This document shows, in pieces, positions 1-9,189 of a DNA stretch of 64,000 nucleotides. Numbering within the stretch: the first letter of the stretch is position 1; each line of letters starts with the position of its first letter. Origin of the DNA: an uncultured Shimia sp. (lineage in GTDB: Bacteria > Pseudomonadota > Alphaproteobacteria > Rhodobacterales > Rhodobacteraceae); contig CALCOY010000024.1 in assembly GCA_937897325.1 (NCBI GenBank), positions 62,001-126,000 of the forward strand, read 5' to 3'. A model generated the notes under the pieces. That model had not been told where the DNA came from. It did no database searches and was given only the letters and a program-made list of their open reading frames with translations. The position numbers were made by a program, and so were the translations under genes.

Positions 1-1113
1 GTCGTTGCCTTGACCCATCAGCGCTCGAATGGCTGTTGGGGCGGTGTAGAACTGGTTGACCTTGTGCTTCTCGCAGACCTGCCAGAAGCGGGAGGCATCG
101 GGGTAGGTCGGCACGCCTTCAAACATCACTGTTGTGGCCCCGTTGGCGAGCGGGCCATATACGATGTAGCTGTGCCCGGTAACCCAGCCCACATCCGCCG
201 TGCACCAGAAGATATCGCCCTCGTGGTAGTCGAATGTGATCTCGTGCGTCATGGCCGCATAGACGAGATACCCGCCTGTCGTATGCACAACGCCTTTGGG
301 CTGCCCTGTCGAGCCGGAGGTGTACAGAATAAAGAGCGGATCTTCCGCGGCCATTTCCTCGGGTGGGCAGTCGTTGCCCGCCTTCTCGGCCTCTTCGTGT
401 AGCCAATGGTCGAGGCCATCGCGCCAGGCGATCTGTTGACCCGTCCGTTTGACAACCAGGCATTTGACCTCGTCAAAGTCGTTCAGCAGAGCCTGGTTCA
501 CATTGTCCTTGAGGTTTGTGACCCGCCCGCCTCGGGGGGCGCCATCCGCCGTGATCACGAGCTTTGCATCGCAGCCATTCACGCGCGCGCTTAGGGCGTC
601 GGGCGAAAAGCCCGCGAAAACGATGGAATGGATCGCGCCGATTCGCGCGCAGGCCAGCATTGCATAGGCGGCTTCCGGGATCATAGGCAGGTAGATGACA
701 ACCCGGTCGCCCTTGCCAACACCTAGGCTCTTGAGGACGTTGGCCATTTTGCTGACGCTGGCGTGCAGATCCTTGTAGGTGATGTGCTGGGCGTCGTCGT
801 CGGGGCTGTCAGGCTCCCAGATGATCGCCGTCTGGTCGCTGCGGGTTTCTAGATGCCGGTCTATGCAGTTTGCGGCGACGTTCAGCGTGCCATCTTCGAA
901 CCATTTGATGTCCACATTCCCGAAGTCGTACTTGGTATTCTTCACGACCGAGTAGGGTTTGATCCAGTCGATCCGCTTGCCATGTTCTCCCCAGAATGCT
1001 TCGGGGTCGGCAATGGAGGCTGCATACATCTCATCGTATTTGGCGGCATCAACATGCGCCTTGGCGGCCAGATCGGATGCGGGTGGATATGTTGGGTTTG
1101 CAGTGTTGGACAT
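1..1113 (-). CDS. acsA: Acetyl-CoA synthetase, N-terminal part (runs off left edge)
   Basis: AMP-forming acetyl-CoA synthetase, which activates acetate to acetyl-CoA through acetyl-AMP. The reverse strand from the ATG at 1113 reads without a stop to base 1 (371 codons of a family of about 650). It begins [15 protein letters not shown], carries the AMP-binding core [16 protein letters not shown] near residue 260, and ends at [20 protein letters not shown], all characteristic of Acs. A strong AGGGAGGAG ribosome site sits just upstream of the ATG. The C-terminal third, including the regulatory acetyl-lysine site, is outside the window. It is divergent from the TRAP operon at 1584. The identification is secure; regulation cannot be judged. 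Confidence 0.95.
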   Translation of the reverse strand, partial: MSNTANPTYPPASDLAAKAHVDAAKYDEMYAASIADPEAFWGEHGKRIDWIKPYSVVKNTKYDFGNVDIKWFEDGTLNVAANCIDRHLETRSDQTAIIWEPDSPDDDAQHITYKDLHASVSKMANVLKSLGVGKGDRVVIYLPMIPEAAYAMLACARIGAIHSIVFAGFSPDALSARVNGCDAKLVITADGAPRGGRVTNLKDNVNQALLNDFDEVKCLVVKRTGQQIAWRDGLDHWLHEEAEKAGNDCPPEEMAAEDPLFILYTSGSTGQPKGVVHTTGGYLVYAAMTHEITFDYHEGDIFWCTADVGWVTGHSYIVYGPLANGATTVMFEGVPTYPDASRFWQVCEKHKVNQFYTAPTAIRALMGQGND

Positions 1114-1583
1114 CTGGGCTCCTCCCTGTGGCCGGTGGTCTTGTCAGAGGCAGAGATGTGCCTTGCGGCTCATTCTGTAGGTCCTCCCTCATCGCGGGTC
1201 ATATTAACCAGGACTAAAAAGAAAGGAATAAGGGTCGGAAATCTTTGGATTTTATTGTAAAGGGCTTTCCGGTGCTTCTCCTGTTTTGTGAAGATTTCCA
1301 CAAAAACTGTAAATTACCCTGCGATTCCGAAGGATTGCCTGTTAATAGCCACCTCCTCCCAAGGCGGCATGCCCGACCAAAGTACCAGCGAAACAAACTG
1401 CCGTCACGGGGTCTTGGGCGGATATTTTGTTGCGTCGGCTCAGGAAGGCTGTGCCAAGTTTCGCGTTTTTCGAGAGCTAGCAGATTGAACCACCCCAAAT
1501 AAGGGTTCTTGGCACTTTCGAAGGCGCGCGCTAGCTTGCCAGCGCAGCGCGGGCTCAGATCCGCGCCCCAAGGGAGATACATC
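1114..1583. other. Intergenic region between divergent acsA and TRAP operon
   Basis: 470 bases without a convincing gene. It must hold both divergent promoters. A pair of 8-base inverted arms, GTGCCAAG at 1451-1458 and CTTGGCAC at 1508-1515, is the only structure I noticed; both are followed by TTTCG. No reliable -35/-10 pair could be assigned by eye. Confidence 0.5.
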
Positions 1584-2600
1584 ATGAACAAGATCGCAAT
1601 GGGGGCCGTTGTCGGCACCCTGACTTTTGGTTTTGCACTGGAAGCCGCAGCAACGGAATGGAATGTCAGCGTCTGGGGCAAGCGGCGCGCTTTCACCGAA
1701 CACATCGAAAAACTGGCGGAACTGGTCAACGAAAAAACAGGCGGTGAATTCACCATGAATGTCAGCTACGGTGGCCTGTCCAAAAACCGCGAAAACCTTG
1801 ACGGGATCAGTATCGGGGCCTTCGAGATGGCGCAGTTCTGTGCGGGCTATCACCCGGATAAAAACCGACTGATCACGGTGTTGGAACTGCCATTCCTGGG
1901 TGTTGAAACGCTGGAACAGGAGGTGGCTGTCAGCCATGCTGTTTATGATCACCCCGCCGTTGCAGATGAGATGGCACAGTGGAATGCCAAGTTGCTCATG
2001 ACGTCACCCATGCCACAATACAATATCGTGGGCACGGGCGATCCGCGCGATGAACTGTCGGAATTCTCTGGCATGCGCGTCCGCGCGACAGGTGGTCTGG
2101 GCAAGGCGTTTGAGGCTGTGGGCGGTGTGCCCACATCCGTCACGGCGACCGAAGCTTATCAGGCGATGGAATCCGGCGTGGTCGACACAGTGGCCTTTGC
2201 CCAGCACGCGCATCTGTCCTTCGGCACGATCAATCAGGCCGATTGGTGGACGGCAAACCTGAACCCGGGGACGGTGAATTGCCCTGTGGTTGTGAACATC
2301 GACGCCTATGAAAGCCTGAGCGATGAGCACCGCGCTGCACTTGACGAGAGCGTGGAGGAAGCGATCGCCCATTACCTGACCAACTACGCAGAGCTTCTGG
2401 GCCGTTGGGACAGCGTTCTGGAAGAAAAGGGTGTTGAAAAGGTGACGATCTCTGATGACACGCTGGCCGAATTCCGCGCTAAAGCTGCAGATCCTGCGCG
2501 CGAGGCGTGGATCGAAAGCATCGAGGGGCAGGGCCTGCCGGGGCAGGAGCTCTACGATCTCGTCGAAAAGACCCTCTCCGACACAAAATCGGGCAGCTGA
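1584..2600 (+). CDS. dctP: TRAP transporter solute-binding protein (DctP family)
   Basis: Periplasmic binding component of a tripartite ATP-independent periplasmic transporter for an organic acid or related solute. It has 338 residues, the normal size for DctP. It has a Sec signal peptide (about 1-23, ending near EAAATEW) and DctP-type sequence such as GMRVRATGG near residue 165 and the ligand-contact region TATEAYQAMESGVVDT. I chose the ATG at 1584 because AGGGAG lies upstream and the signal peptide starts there; the longer frame from 1509 lacks both. It is followed by a terminator-like hairpin and then dctQ and dctM, so it is probably made in excess over the membrane subunits. The ligand is not readable from sequence. 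Confidence 0.9.
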   Translation: MNKIAMGAVVGTLTFGFALEAAATEWNVSVWGKRRAFTEHIEKLAELVNEKTGGEFTMNVSYGGLSKNRENLDGISIGAFEMAQFCAGYHPDKNRLITVLELPFLGVETLEQEVAVSHAVYDHPAVADEMAQWNAKLLMTSPMPQYNIVGTGDPRDELSEFSGMRVRATGGLGKAFEAVGGVPTSVTATEAYQAMESGVVDTVAFAQHAHLSFGTINQADWWTANLNPGTVNCPVVVNIDAYESLSDEHRAALDESVEEAIAHYLTNYAELLGRWDSVLEEKGVEKVTISDDTLAEFRAKAADPAREAWIESIEGQGLPGQELYDLVEKTLSDTKSGS

Positions 2601-2609
2601 CACTCTGAC

Positions 2610-2637
2610 GGGGCCGCCGATGTAGCGGCCCCTTTTT
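2610..2637 (+). terminator. Terminator-like hairpin between dctP and dctQ
   Basis: Perfect 8-bp stem GGGGCCGC (2610-2617) / GCGGCCCC (2625-2632) with a 7-base loop, followed by TTTTT (2633-2637). It lies 10 bases after the dctP stop and 17 bases before dctQ. It probably acts as a partial terminator or 3'-end stabiliser that lifts the binding-protein mRNA above the membrane genes. Confidence 0.75.
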
Positions 2638-2653
2638 ATCTGGAGGCAGGGAC

Positions 2654-3283
2654 ATGGCAGGATCATCGCCGGTGCTGGAGGATTCCAGCCTGCTCAGCAG
2701 ACTTGACCGGGCACTTCTTCCTCTGGAACGGGTCATGGCTCTGATCAGCGGTCTGGCCATCTTTTCGCTCATGTTCCTCGCCGCGTATTCAGTGACCGGG
2801 CGCAAGTTCTTTAACGCTCCGCTCGCCGGATATGTGGACTACATCGAGGCCGCGATGCCGATCATCGCGATCATGGGTGTGTCCTACGTGCAGCGCGATG
2901 GCGTTCACATTCGCATGGATATCCTGATCGGCGCGCTGCGGGGCCGTTTGCTTTGGTTGTTTGAGCTGATCTCGGTCCTGTTGATCCTTCTGCTGATGAT
3001 CGCCCTTGTCTGGGGTGCCTGGGCGCATTTCGACCGATCCTTCGACATGACCCGCCCTCTCTGGAGCCGCGACAGCTCCATCGATATCGGGCTGCCGGTC
3101 TGGCCTTCAAAACTGGTGGTGCCTGTGGCCTTCGGTGTGCTGTGTTTGCGGCTAATCCTGCAAGCCTGGGGCTACGGGCGGGCCTTATTTCTTGGGCTGG
3201 ATCGCCCCGTGGCCGTTCCCCTCATTCAAAGCGTTGCAGAGCAGGCCCGGGCCGAAGCCGCGCAACTCGAGGAGGCCGATTGA
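2654..3283 (+). CDS. dctQ: TRAP transporter small permease (DctQ family)
   Basis: Small membrane subunit of the TRAP transporter, 209 residues. About four hydrophobic segments are visible (roughly residues 30-50, 65-85, 100-125, 150-170), the DctQ layout. The region PIIAIMGVSYVQRDGVHIRM near residue 70 matches the conserved DctQ turn. The ATG at 2654 follows GGAGGCAGGG. Its stop overlaps the dctM start (TGATG at 3281-3285), which indicates translational coupling. The N-terminal extension (MAGSSPVLEDSSLLSRL) is cytoplasmic. Confidence 0.88.
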   Translation: MAGSSPVLEDSSLLSRLDRALLPLERVMALISGLAIFSLMFLAAYSVTGRKFFNAPLAGYVDYIEAAMPIIAIMGVSYVQRDGVHIRMDILIGALRGRLLWLFELISVLLILLLMIALVWGAWAHFDRSFDMTRPLWSRDSSIDIGLPVWPSKLVVPVAFGVLCLRLILQAWGYGRALFLGLDRPVAVPLIQSVAEQARAEAAQLEEAD

Positions 3284-4680
3284 TGGATTCGATCACGATT
3301 GGCCTGTGGGTCACGGCGGGCATGCTTCTGATGGTCGTTCTGGGCATGCGCGTGGCCTTTGCCGCCGGTCTGGCAGGCTTTCTGGGCCTTGTCTGGCTGC
3401 GCTGGAACCAGTTCGATTATGATCCCGAACGCCTTTGGAAAGCCATTGAGATCAGCGTGAAGGTCGCTGGCCAGGTGCCGCATTCCAAGGTCAGCGCACA
3501 GGCGCTGAGCCTGATTCCGACCTTTATCCTGATCGGCTATCTGGCCTATTACGCCAAGTTGACGACAGCCTTGTTTGAGGCAGCCAAGCGGTGGATCGCC
3601 TGGGTGCCGGGCGGGCTGGCCGTTTCGACCGTATTTGCCACGGCCGGTTTTGCAGCCGTCTCCGGCGCCTCGGTTGCCACAGCCGCCGTGTTCGCGCGAA
3701 TTGCCATCCCGGAGATGCTGAAGATCGGCTACAACAAGCAATTTGCGGCAGGTGTTGTGGCGGCAGGTGGCACGCTTGCCTCGCTTATCCCGCCCTCGGC
3801 AATTCTGGTCATCTACGCGATCATCGTAGAGCAGGATGTAGGTAAACTGCTGCTCGCTGGTTTTATTCCCGGCGTCTTTTCGGCCTTTGTCTATGCCTGC
3901 CTGATCATTGGAATCGCGGTCCTTTTTAAGACGGTGGGCCCTCCTGTGGGGGGCTTTACATGGGGCCAACGGATTACGGCGCTGCTGCCCGCATTGCCAA
4001 TTGTGCTGGTCGTCGTGATCATCATCTTCTTTGTCTACAATCCATTCGGCGAGGCCTGGGGCACACCGACAGAAGGTGGCGCGGTTGGCGCCTTCATCGT
4101 GTTCCTGATGGCCTTGTTTCGCGGCATGAGGTGGACCCAGTTGAAAGAAGCATTGATCGAGACGGCGAAGCTGACGGTAATGATCTTTACAATCATCTGG
4201 GGTGTGCTCATCTATGTCCGCTTTCTGGGGTTCGCCGATCTGCCGGGAGCGTTCTCGGACTGGATCACCTCGCTTGAGATGGCGCCGCTGCTGATCCTGA
4301 TTTGCATCCTTCTGGCCTACGCCGTTCTGGGCATGTTCATGGACGCGATCGGCATGCTGTTGTTGACCCTGCCGGTGGTCTATCCTGCCGTGATGGCGCT
4401 GAATGGTGGGGAGTTCGTCAGCGCTGAGGAGAGTGCTTTTGGCATGTCCGGCCCAATGTGTGCGATCTGGTTCGGCATCCTCGTGGTGAAGATGGCAGAG
4501 TTCTGTCTGATCACACCACCCATCGGGCTCAATTGCTTTGTGGTGGCCGGTGTGCGGGACGATCTGACCGTCCAAGATGTGTTTAAGGGCGTGACGCCGT
4601 TCTTCTTGGCCGATGCAGTAACAATTGCGCTGCTGGTGGCTTTTCCGGCCATCGTGCTTTGGCTGCCATCATTGGCCTGA
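3283..4680 (+). CDS. dctM: TRAP transporter large permease (DctM family)
   Basis: Large, transporting membrane subunit of the TRAP system (ion-coupled uptake), 465 residues with about 12-14 hydrophobic segments. DctM hallmarks are visible: AAGGTLASLIPPSAILVIYA near residue 165 and TPTEGGAVGAF near residue 260. The real start is the ATG at 3283, overlapping the dctQ stop; the open frame extends upstream to 3142 only because dctQ is read in another frame. It is slightly longer than the usual 425-430 residues because of an N-terminal insertion after the first helix (about residues 40-60, rich in charged residues). It is the last gene of the operon. Confidence 0.92.
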   Translation: MDSITIGLWVTAGMLLMVVLGMRVAFAAGLAGFLGLVWLRWNQFDYDPERLWKAIEISVKVAGQVPHSKVSAQALSLIPTFILIGYLAYYAKLTTALFEAAKRWIAWVPGGLAVSTVFATAGFAAVSGASVATAAVFARIAIPEMLKIGYNKQFAAGVVAAGGTLASLIPPSAILVIYAIIVEQDVGKLLLAGFIPGVFSAFVYACLIIGIAVLFKTVGPPVGGFTWGQRITALLPALPIVLVVVIIIFFVYNPFGEAWGTPTEGGAVGAFIVFLMALFRGMRWTQLKEALIETAKLTVMIFTIIWGVLIYVRFLGFADLPGAFSDWITSLEMAPLLILICILLAYAVLGMFMDAIGMLLLTLPVVYPAVMALNGGEFVSAEESAFGMSGPMCAIWFGILVVKMAEFCLITPPIGLNCFVVAGVRDDLTVQDVFKGVTPFFLADAVTIALLVAFPAIVLWLPSLA

Positions 4681-4792
4681 TAGGGCGCATAGGCTTGATT
4701 CGGCTCGCGCCACTACAACTAGCGGAATTTCGCCACATGCTTTCGTTGTGGTAGCGCAATCGCATCTGATCAATCGATCTTTTGCCCAGTAT

Positions 4793-4815
4793 ATTGTTTT
4801 AAAAAAGAAAACAAT
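4793..4815. promoter_or_regulatory. AT-rich inverted repeat upstream of RTX gene
   Basis: Arms ATTGTTTT (4793-4800) and AAAACAAT (4808-4815) form a perfect 8-bp inverted repeat around AAAAAAG. It lies 110 bases upstream of the RTX protein start in an otherwise gene-free gap. It could be an operator or part of an AT-rich promoter; no regulator is assigned. Confidence 0.4.
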
Positions 4816-4924
4816 GATCCAACTCCAAATTGTATTTTGGCGAGATTGAGGCGAAAACCTTGTACCTAGCCATGCCTTGCGGGATGCTTGTCGGCAAATT
4901 TCCGCTTAGTATGCAGGTATTATA

Positions 4925-6076
4925 ATGGCTTTTTTCTTTGGGAACTTTGGCGACAATCAGATGGACGGGACCGCAGGCAATGACCTGATGTTCGGCCTGT
5001 GGGGCGACGATGAAATGAACGGCGGCGCGGGCAACGACCTGATGTTTGGTGGCCGGGGCGACGACACCATGGATGGGGGGGAAGGCTGCGACATCCTTCT
5101 TGGCGGCTCGGGCAAGGACGTGGTTGTCGGTGGGCTGGGCAACGATTGGGTGTTCGGTGGCCGCGGCAACGATGTCCTTTATGGTGATACGACAGGGGAC
5201 ACTACAACGGGCGATTTCAACTACGTGGTCAACGGTTCGTTCGAGGACACGACCGGTCTTACACCGACATCATTCGGGTTTGTCGGAGACATTCCGGGAT
5301 GGACAAACACCGGTACTGGCACGCCTGAGGTTGTCAACAGTGGCGTGGTTGGCATGCCGTCTTCCGACGGGGACTATTGGATCGACAGCGGCACGCTGGC
5401 CAATCGCAACATCGACATCAGTCAGGACATTCAGGGCCTCACCGATGGCGAGACATATATGTTGTCTTTCGATGCAGGGCAGTGGGACACGCCTTCGCCC
5501 GCGCCCGATGAAAGCATGAACGTCTACTGGAATGGCGAGTTGATCGCGACCGTCCGGCCCGAGACGATCGACGCCTACGAAAACTTCGAGTTCGAGATCA
5601 CGTCTGGGAGTGGCGACGGAACCGATACGCTGCGATTTGAGGGCCTGACCAATGGCGAAAGCGATGCCCAAGGCGTGGCGTTCGACAATGTGCAGATCAC
5701 CGACATCATCGAGGAGGGTGGCGATGACATCCTGAAAGGTGGTAGCGGCGACGACGAAATGTATGGTGGCGGCGGCGATGATATCCTGAAGGGCGGCCGC
5801 GGCGATGACATCAACAGTGGCGGTGCCGGGGCCGATTGCTTCATCTTCGGCAAATGCGATGGAACCGACACGATCATCGATTTTGAGATCGGCATTGACA
5901 CGATCGCTCTCTACGGCAGTTCGCGTTGGTATTCGCATGGCGAAGACACTTCTTTCGAAGATCTTGCAATCACGCAGAACGGCGACGACACAGAGATCGA
6001 GTTTGGTCACACCCTCATCATTCTTGAGGATATCTCCGCCGACAGCCTGACGGCAGATCACTTCTACATCGCCTGA
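4925..6076 (+). CDS. RTX (hemolysin-type calcium-binding repeat) secreted protein
   Basis: 383-residue acidic protein. Residues 1-90 are RTX nonapeptides of the GGxGxDxUx type (for example GGAGNDLMFGGRGDDTM) beginning immediately at the N-terminus. Residues about 97-260 form a non-repeat beta-rich domain (NYVVNGSFED ... GDIPGWTNTG ... YMLSFDAGQWD), resembling DUF642/carbohydrate-binding-like modules of surface proteins. Residues about 265-310 return to RTX repeats, and the C-terminus (ADHFYIA) is of the type seen in type I secreted proteins. There is no Sec signal, consistent with C-terminal type I export. The transporter is not in this window. No catalytic motif was recognised, so an adhesive or sugar-binding role is only an inference. 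The ribosome site before the ATG at 4925 is weak. Confidence 0.8.
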   Translation: MAFFFGNFGDNQMDGTAGNDLMFGLWGDDEMNGGAGNDLMFGGRGDDTMDGGEGCDILLGGSGKDVVVGGLGNDWVFGGRGNDVLYGDTTGDTTTGDFNYVVNGSFEDTTGLTPTSFGFVGDIPGWTNTGTGTPEVVNSGVVGMPSSDGDYWIDSGTLANRNIDISQDIQGLTDGETYMLSFDAGQWDTPSPAPDESMNVYWNGELIATVRPETIDAYENFEFEITSGSGDGTDTLRFEGLTNGESDAQGVAFDNVQITDIIEEGGDDILKGGSGDDEMYGGGGDDILKGGRGDDINSGGAGADCFIFGKCDGTDTIIDFEIGIDTIALYGSSRWYSHGEDTSFEDLAITQNGDDTEIEFGHTLIILEDISADSLTADHFYIA

Positions 6077-6100
6077 TTTCGCAGCGCTGATTTTTGCAAT

Positions 6101-6133
6101 GGGGCCCCTGTTGGCGTACGGCTGGGGCCTTTG
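6101..6133 (+). terminator. Possible terminator after RTX gene
   Basis: GGCCCC (6103-6108) pairs with GGGGCC (6124-6129) across a 15-base loop and is followed by TTT. It lies 27 bases after the RTX stop. The stem is short and the U tract poor, so the call is tentative. The rest of 6134-6361 holds nothing I recognise. Confidence 0.35.
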
Positions 6134-6361
6134 CTTTCGGTAGCGTGCGTTGGTAGCGCCGTTTGAGGGCAGGGGCGGGTTCAGATGCGCTCGCCCACTG
6201 AACGTCGGCAAAGATCACACTGGTGGACGTCTACGGGCCCAATCTCTGGCGTCGGCTGAAAGCCATGGTCTTATGCCAACATCTATGTCTGTCGGAGAAT
6301 GTAGAGCCAGATCAGGCCGTGGCCGTTTCGCTGGCGAAACGCGTGCAATTCCTCAGCCTCG

Positions 6362-7789
6362 TCAGGTTGGGCGCCTCTTACCCAACCAACTGGCCACGAA
6401 CAGCATCGAAAGAACCGGCAGAAGCCAGATGACCCGTGATTGGTAGCGCTCGACCGGGGCCGACAAACCGCCAAATATCGTGGCGTTCAGCAGAATTCCG
6501 GCGACGGCGACGGCCGCGATTGCGATCTGCTGGCGCGATAGCAAACCCATCGCCATCAGGAGGATAAGCGGCACGCTCATGATCCAGGTGGCCCAGACCA
6601 CAATGGTATCAAACGCCCGAAGCGCCTGGGGCGCCACTTCATCCGCAGGTGATCTGACAGGGTTGTGACGGGTGTCGAAGCTGCTTGCAGCAGCGATATT
6701 GCCCGTTCCAATCATGATTGCCTGCTTTGCGGCGTTCCCCAGAAGAGACTGGGTCTGCGACCATGGGTAGGCCGCAAAGGCTTTGACCAGCACCTCAAGC
6801 TCTTCATCTCTGATCCGGTTCATCTTGATCGCACTCATGCCGGTGACACCGGTCTTATCCCAGAGAAACTCGCCAACATTGTCTGGCAACTCGTCCCCGA
6901 AGATCTCGCAAAGCGCATGACCCGCACCAGGGCAGGCATCCTGTAGATACCAATAGGCAGGTCCATCCTCAAGCGACCGCGCCAGCAGGATAGGCAGACG
7001 CTGGGGGGTCGCACTTGCTTCGCCAAGTACGGCGGAACTGGCAGCCATGTTCAAGAGTGGCGCAAAGAACAGCGGGATGATCGCTGCAGCCACAAATCCA
7101 ATGCTCAGCCTGCGCTGGAAAACCCTCCAGATCAGTATCAGGGCCGCCAGCCCAGCCATCAGCGGGGGGTAGCCATAATGGAACGTGACCAGTATCGCAG
7201 CGAGGGTCGTAAAGATGACGCACTGTCGACGGCTCAGATCGTCGTACCGCCCGATCAGCAATGCGGCATAAAGAATAATCGTCCCGGCAAAGAGATCCGG
7301 CATCAGGTAGGCGCTGTACCAGGGCAGTGTTGAAAGCCCGGCGATCAGCACGAATCCGCCAAACAGGATCAGCGGTTTCTTGACCATCTCATTGTCCACA
7401 AGAGCGGAGACAAAGATAAGGGCAATGAATGCTTGCAAGACGGGTAAGGCGCTGTATCCCAGAACGAAGTATACAGCATACACGATAGCAGAATAGGTGA
7501 AGGACCGCCCGACCGTGGAGGCGCCACTTGCATCTGTTGTTAGATTTGCGGCCCCCCGTGCCGGAACGGCGCCATCTGTTTGAGCGGTTTCCGGCGCCCA
7601 TAGATCCGGCAACAGCGCGATCAGGGTTTTCCAGATTGCGCCCCCGCCACGAAAGTAAGAACCTGTATCGGCAAAGACAAAATGGCTTGAGAAAATCCAT
7701 GTCGGCCAGCAGAGGACAATGGACAGAAGCACGCAAAGGAGCAGGCCGCGGCCAGATAGAAGAGGCATGGATGTGTTGACAGACCGCAT
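6362..7789 (-). CDS. Polytopic membrane protein of polysaccharide locus, function unknown
   Basis: 475 residues with about 10-11 hydrophobic helices and a first periplasmic loop carrying FADTGSYFRGG near residue 40, reminiscent in position of the acidic motif of GT-C-type membrane glycosyltransferases. A large soluble loop (about residues 255-365, containing DACPGAGHALCEIFG with two Cys) interrupts the helices. I do not recognise a named family. It sits beside glycosyltransferases and a flippase and is divergent from the GT4 gene at 7939, so a role in sugar transfer, polymerisation or acyl decoration of a surface polymer is plausible but unproven. The ATG at 7789 lacks a good ribosome site; the ATG at 7768 is an alternative. 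Confidence 0.6.
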   Translation of the reverse strand: MRSVNTSMPLLSGRGLLLCVLLSIVLCWPTWIFSSHFVFADTGSYFRGGGAIWKTLIALLPDLWAPETAQTDGAVPARGAANLTTDASGASTVGRSFTYSAIVYAVYFVLGYSALPVLQAFIALIFVSALVDNEMVKKPLILFGGFVLIAGLSTLPWYSAYLMPDLFAGTIILYAALLIGRYDDLSRRQCVIFTTLAAILVTFHYGYPPLMAGLAALILIWRVFQRRLSIGFVAAAIIPLFFAPLLNMAASSAVLGEASATPQRLPILLARSLEDGPAYWYLQDACPGAGHALCEIFGDELPDNVGEFLWDKTGVTGMSAIKMNRIRDEELEVLVKAFAAYPWSQTQSLLGNAAKQAIMIGTGNIAAASSFDTRHNPVRSPADEVAPQALRAFDTIVVWATWIMSVPLILLMAMGLLSRQQIAIAAVAVAGILLNATIFGGLSAPVERYQSRVIWLLPVLSMLFVASWLGKRRPT

Positions 7790-7938
7790 GGACCCAAATG
7801 CTTACAAAGCGCTGCGCGATTCTAGTCTTCCTCACTCCCGAAGGCCAGCGCCCGAGGCGGGGCAGCAGAAAGTGACGGGATCATGCGCATGACATGTTCA
7901 ATGAGTGTACTCTTAGATCAGAAGCGTTGCGCAAGTAC

Positions 7939-9159
7939 ATGAAATCTCATCGTATTCTCTTCGTTGCGCGCGCGATGCCCTGGCCTCTTCACGGTGGCGC
8001 ACGCTTGCGGGATTTCAATATGTTGCAAGCTCTTGCCGATGGCTCGGAGGTTGATCTGCTCACCGTGGGTCGGAATCAGCCGCAGGTCGATGCTCTGTGC
8101 CGCAATGTGTATCTTCCGACGCCTTACTACGGGGACGAAACCCCCTGGCTTGCCATTAAACGCTGGGCGGCGGCTTCGGTCGAAACCCTGACAGGGCCGG
8201 AGCCGCTATGGTTGACCTCGAAGACCAATGGTATGCTGCGGCGCGCGATCCGCGAACGCGCAAAAGATGGGCAGTATGACGTTGTTCTCGCCTCGGAACT
8301 CAGCTCTGCTGCGGTTCTGTTAGGGCATGGCGAGACGCCCGTAATTTATGACGCGCACAATTGTGAGTGGCGGCTTCTGGAGCGCACGCGCCAACAGCAG
8401 ACCGGTCTGCGCCGCCGCGTGCTTGACCGCGAGGTACCACGCCTGCGTGCTGTCGAGCGTCGGACGGTCACAGAAAGCAAGATGGTTTTCGTCACCGCGC
8501 AGTCTGATCTGGACGAATTGCGGATGCTGGCCGGTGCGGATCTGGCCCCGCACCGCATCATCCCCAGCACCATAGACTTGAAACGCTATGAAAACGTGCG
8601 TGCGGCCACGCCCCAGCCTGCGACGATCCTTGTACCCGGTAAATTTGATTGGCAGCCCAATCTGATAGGGCTTGAATGGTTTGCGGATGAAGTTGTTCCT
8701 GCGTTGCGCCAACGCATGCAGGACAATGCCTTCCGCGTCGTTGTTGCAGGGCGCATGACGGAAGCAACCAAATCAAAGCTGGACGCCGTGCCCGAGATCA
8801 CGGCAGAGCGGAACCCGGACGACATGCTCGACTTCTTTGCGCGTGCATCGCTCGTCTCGGTGCCCGTTCTGGTCAGCAGCGGCACACGCTTGCGCATCGC
8901 TGAAGGCCTTGCCTGCAAAAGACCGATCGTGAGTACGACACCCGGCGCGGCTGGTCTTGATCCGGGCGACGGGACACCGTGGATTGTCGCGGATGGCACG
9001 GACAGTTATGCCGACGCCTTGGCGCGGGTGCTGACGGACACGGCGCTTTCAAAACAGGTTGCAAGCGACGGGTGGGCATTTGCAGAAACACTTGATTGGA
9101 ACAGCCTGCGGGTCCCACTTTCCGAAGCGATCGAAGGGGTCGTCGAGGCAGCGCGATGA
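7939..9159 (+). CDS. Glycosyltransferase, GT4-like
   Basis: 406-residue GT-B fold transferase. The N-terminus MKSHRILFVARAMPWPLHGG has the glycine-rich acceptor loop of GT4 enzymes. The C-terminal half has ILVPGKFDWQPNLIGLEWF, VVVAGRMTEA and the donor-site region RASLVSVPVLVSSGTRLRIA followed by EGLACKRPIVSTTPGAAGLD, where the E of the E-x7-E motif is expected. I prefer the ATG at 7939 because it begins the conserved beta strand; an upstream in-frame ATG at 7894 would add 15 residues, and neither has a strong ribosome site. It is followed after 30 bases by the flippase gene. It probably adds a sugar to the lipid-linked repeat unit. Confidence 0.8.
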   Translation: MKSHRILFVARAMPWPLHGGARLRDFNMLQALADGSEVDLLTVGRNQPQVDALCRNVYLPTPYYGDETPWLAIKRWAAASVETLTGPEPLWLTSKTNGMLRRAIRERAKDGQYDVVLASELSSAAVLLGHGETPVIYDAHNCEWRLLERTRQQQTGLRRRVLDREVPRLRAVERRTVTESKMVFVTAQSDLDELRMLAGADLAPHRIIPSTIDLKRYENVRAATPQPATILVPGKFDWQPNLIGLEWFADEVVPALRQRMQDNAFRVVVAGRMTEATKSKLDAVPEITAERNPDDMLDFFARASLVSVPVLVSSGTRLRIAEGLACKRPIVSTTPGAAGLDPGDGTPWIVADGTDSYADALARVLTDTALSKQVASDGWAFAETLDWNSLRVPLSEAIEGVVEAAR

Positions 9160-9189
9160 GAGATATCGCCCTTTGCCAGCCCTGATCTG

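Noticed and set aside
1509-1583. N-terminal extension of the first dctP to 1509
   Set aside because: The signal peptide and ribosome site place the start at 1584; the extension has no family match.
3226-4575. 449-residue minus-strand frame opposite dctM
   Set aside because: His/Gln/Arg-rich antisense shadow of a membrane protein gene; no homology and a well-supported dctM on the other strand.
4681-4924. Possible small gene between dctM and the RTX gene
   Set aside because: Frames are short, lack ribosome sites and have atypical composition; only the AT-rich palindrome seems meaningful.
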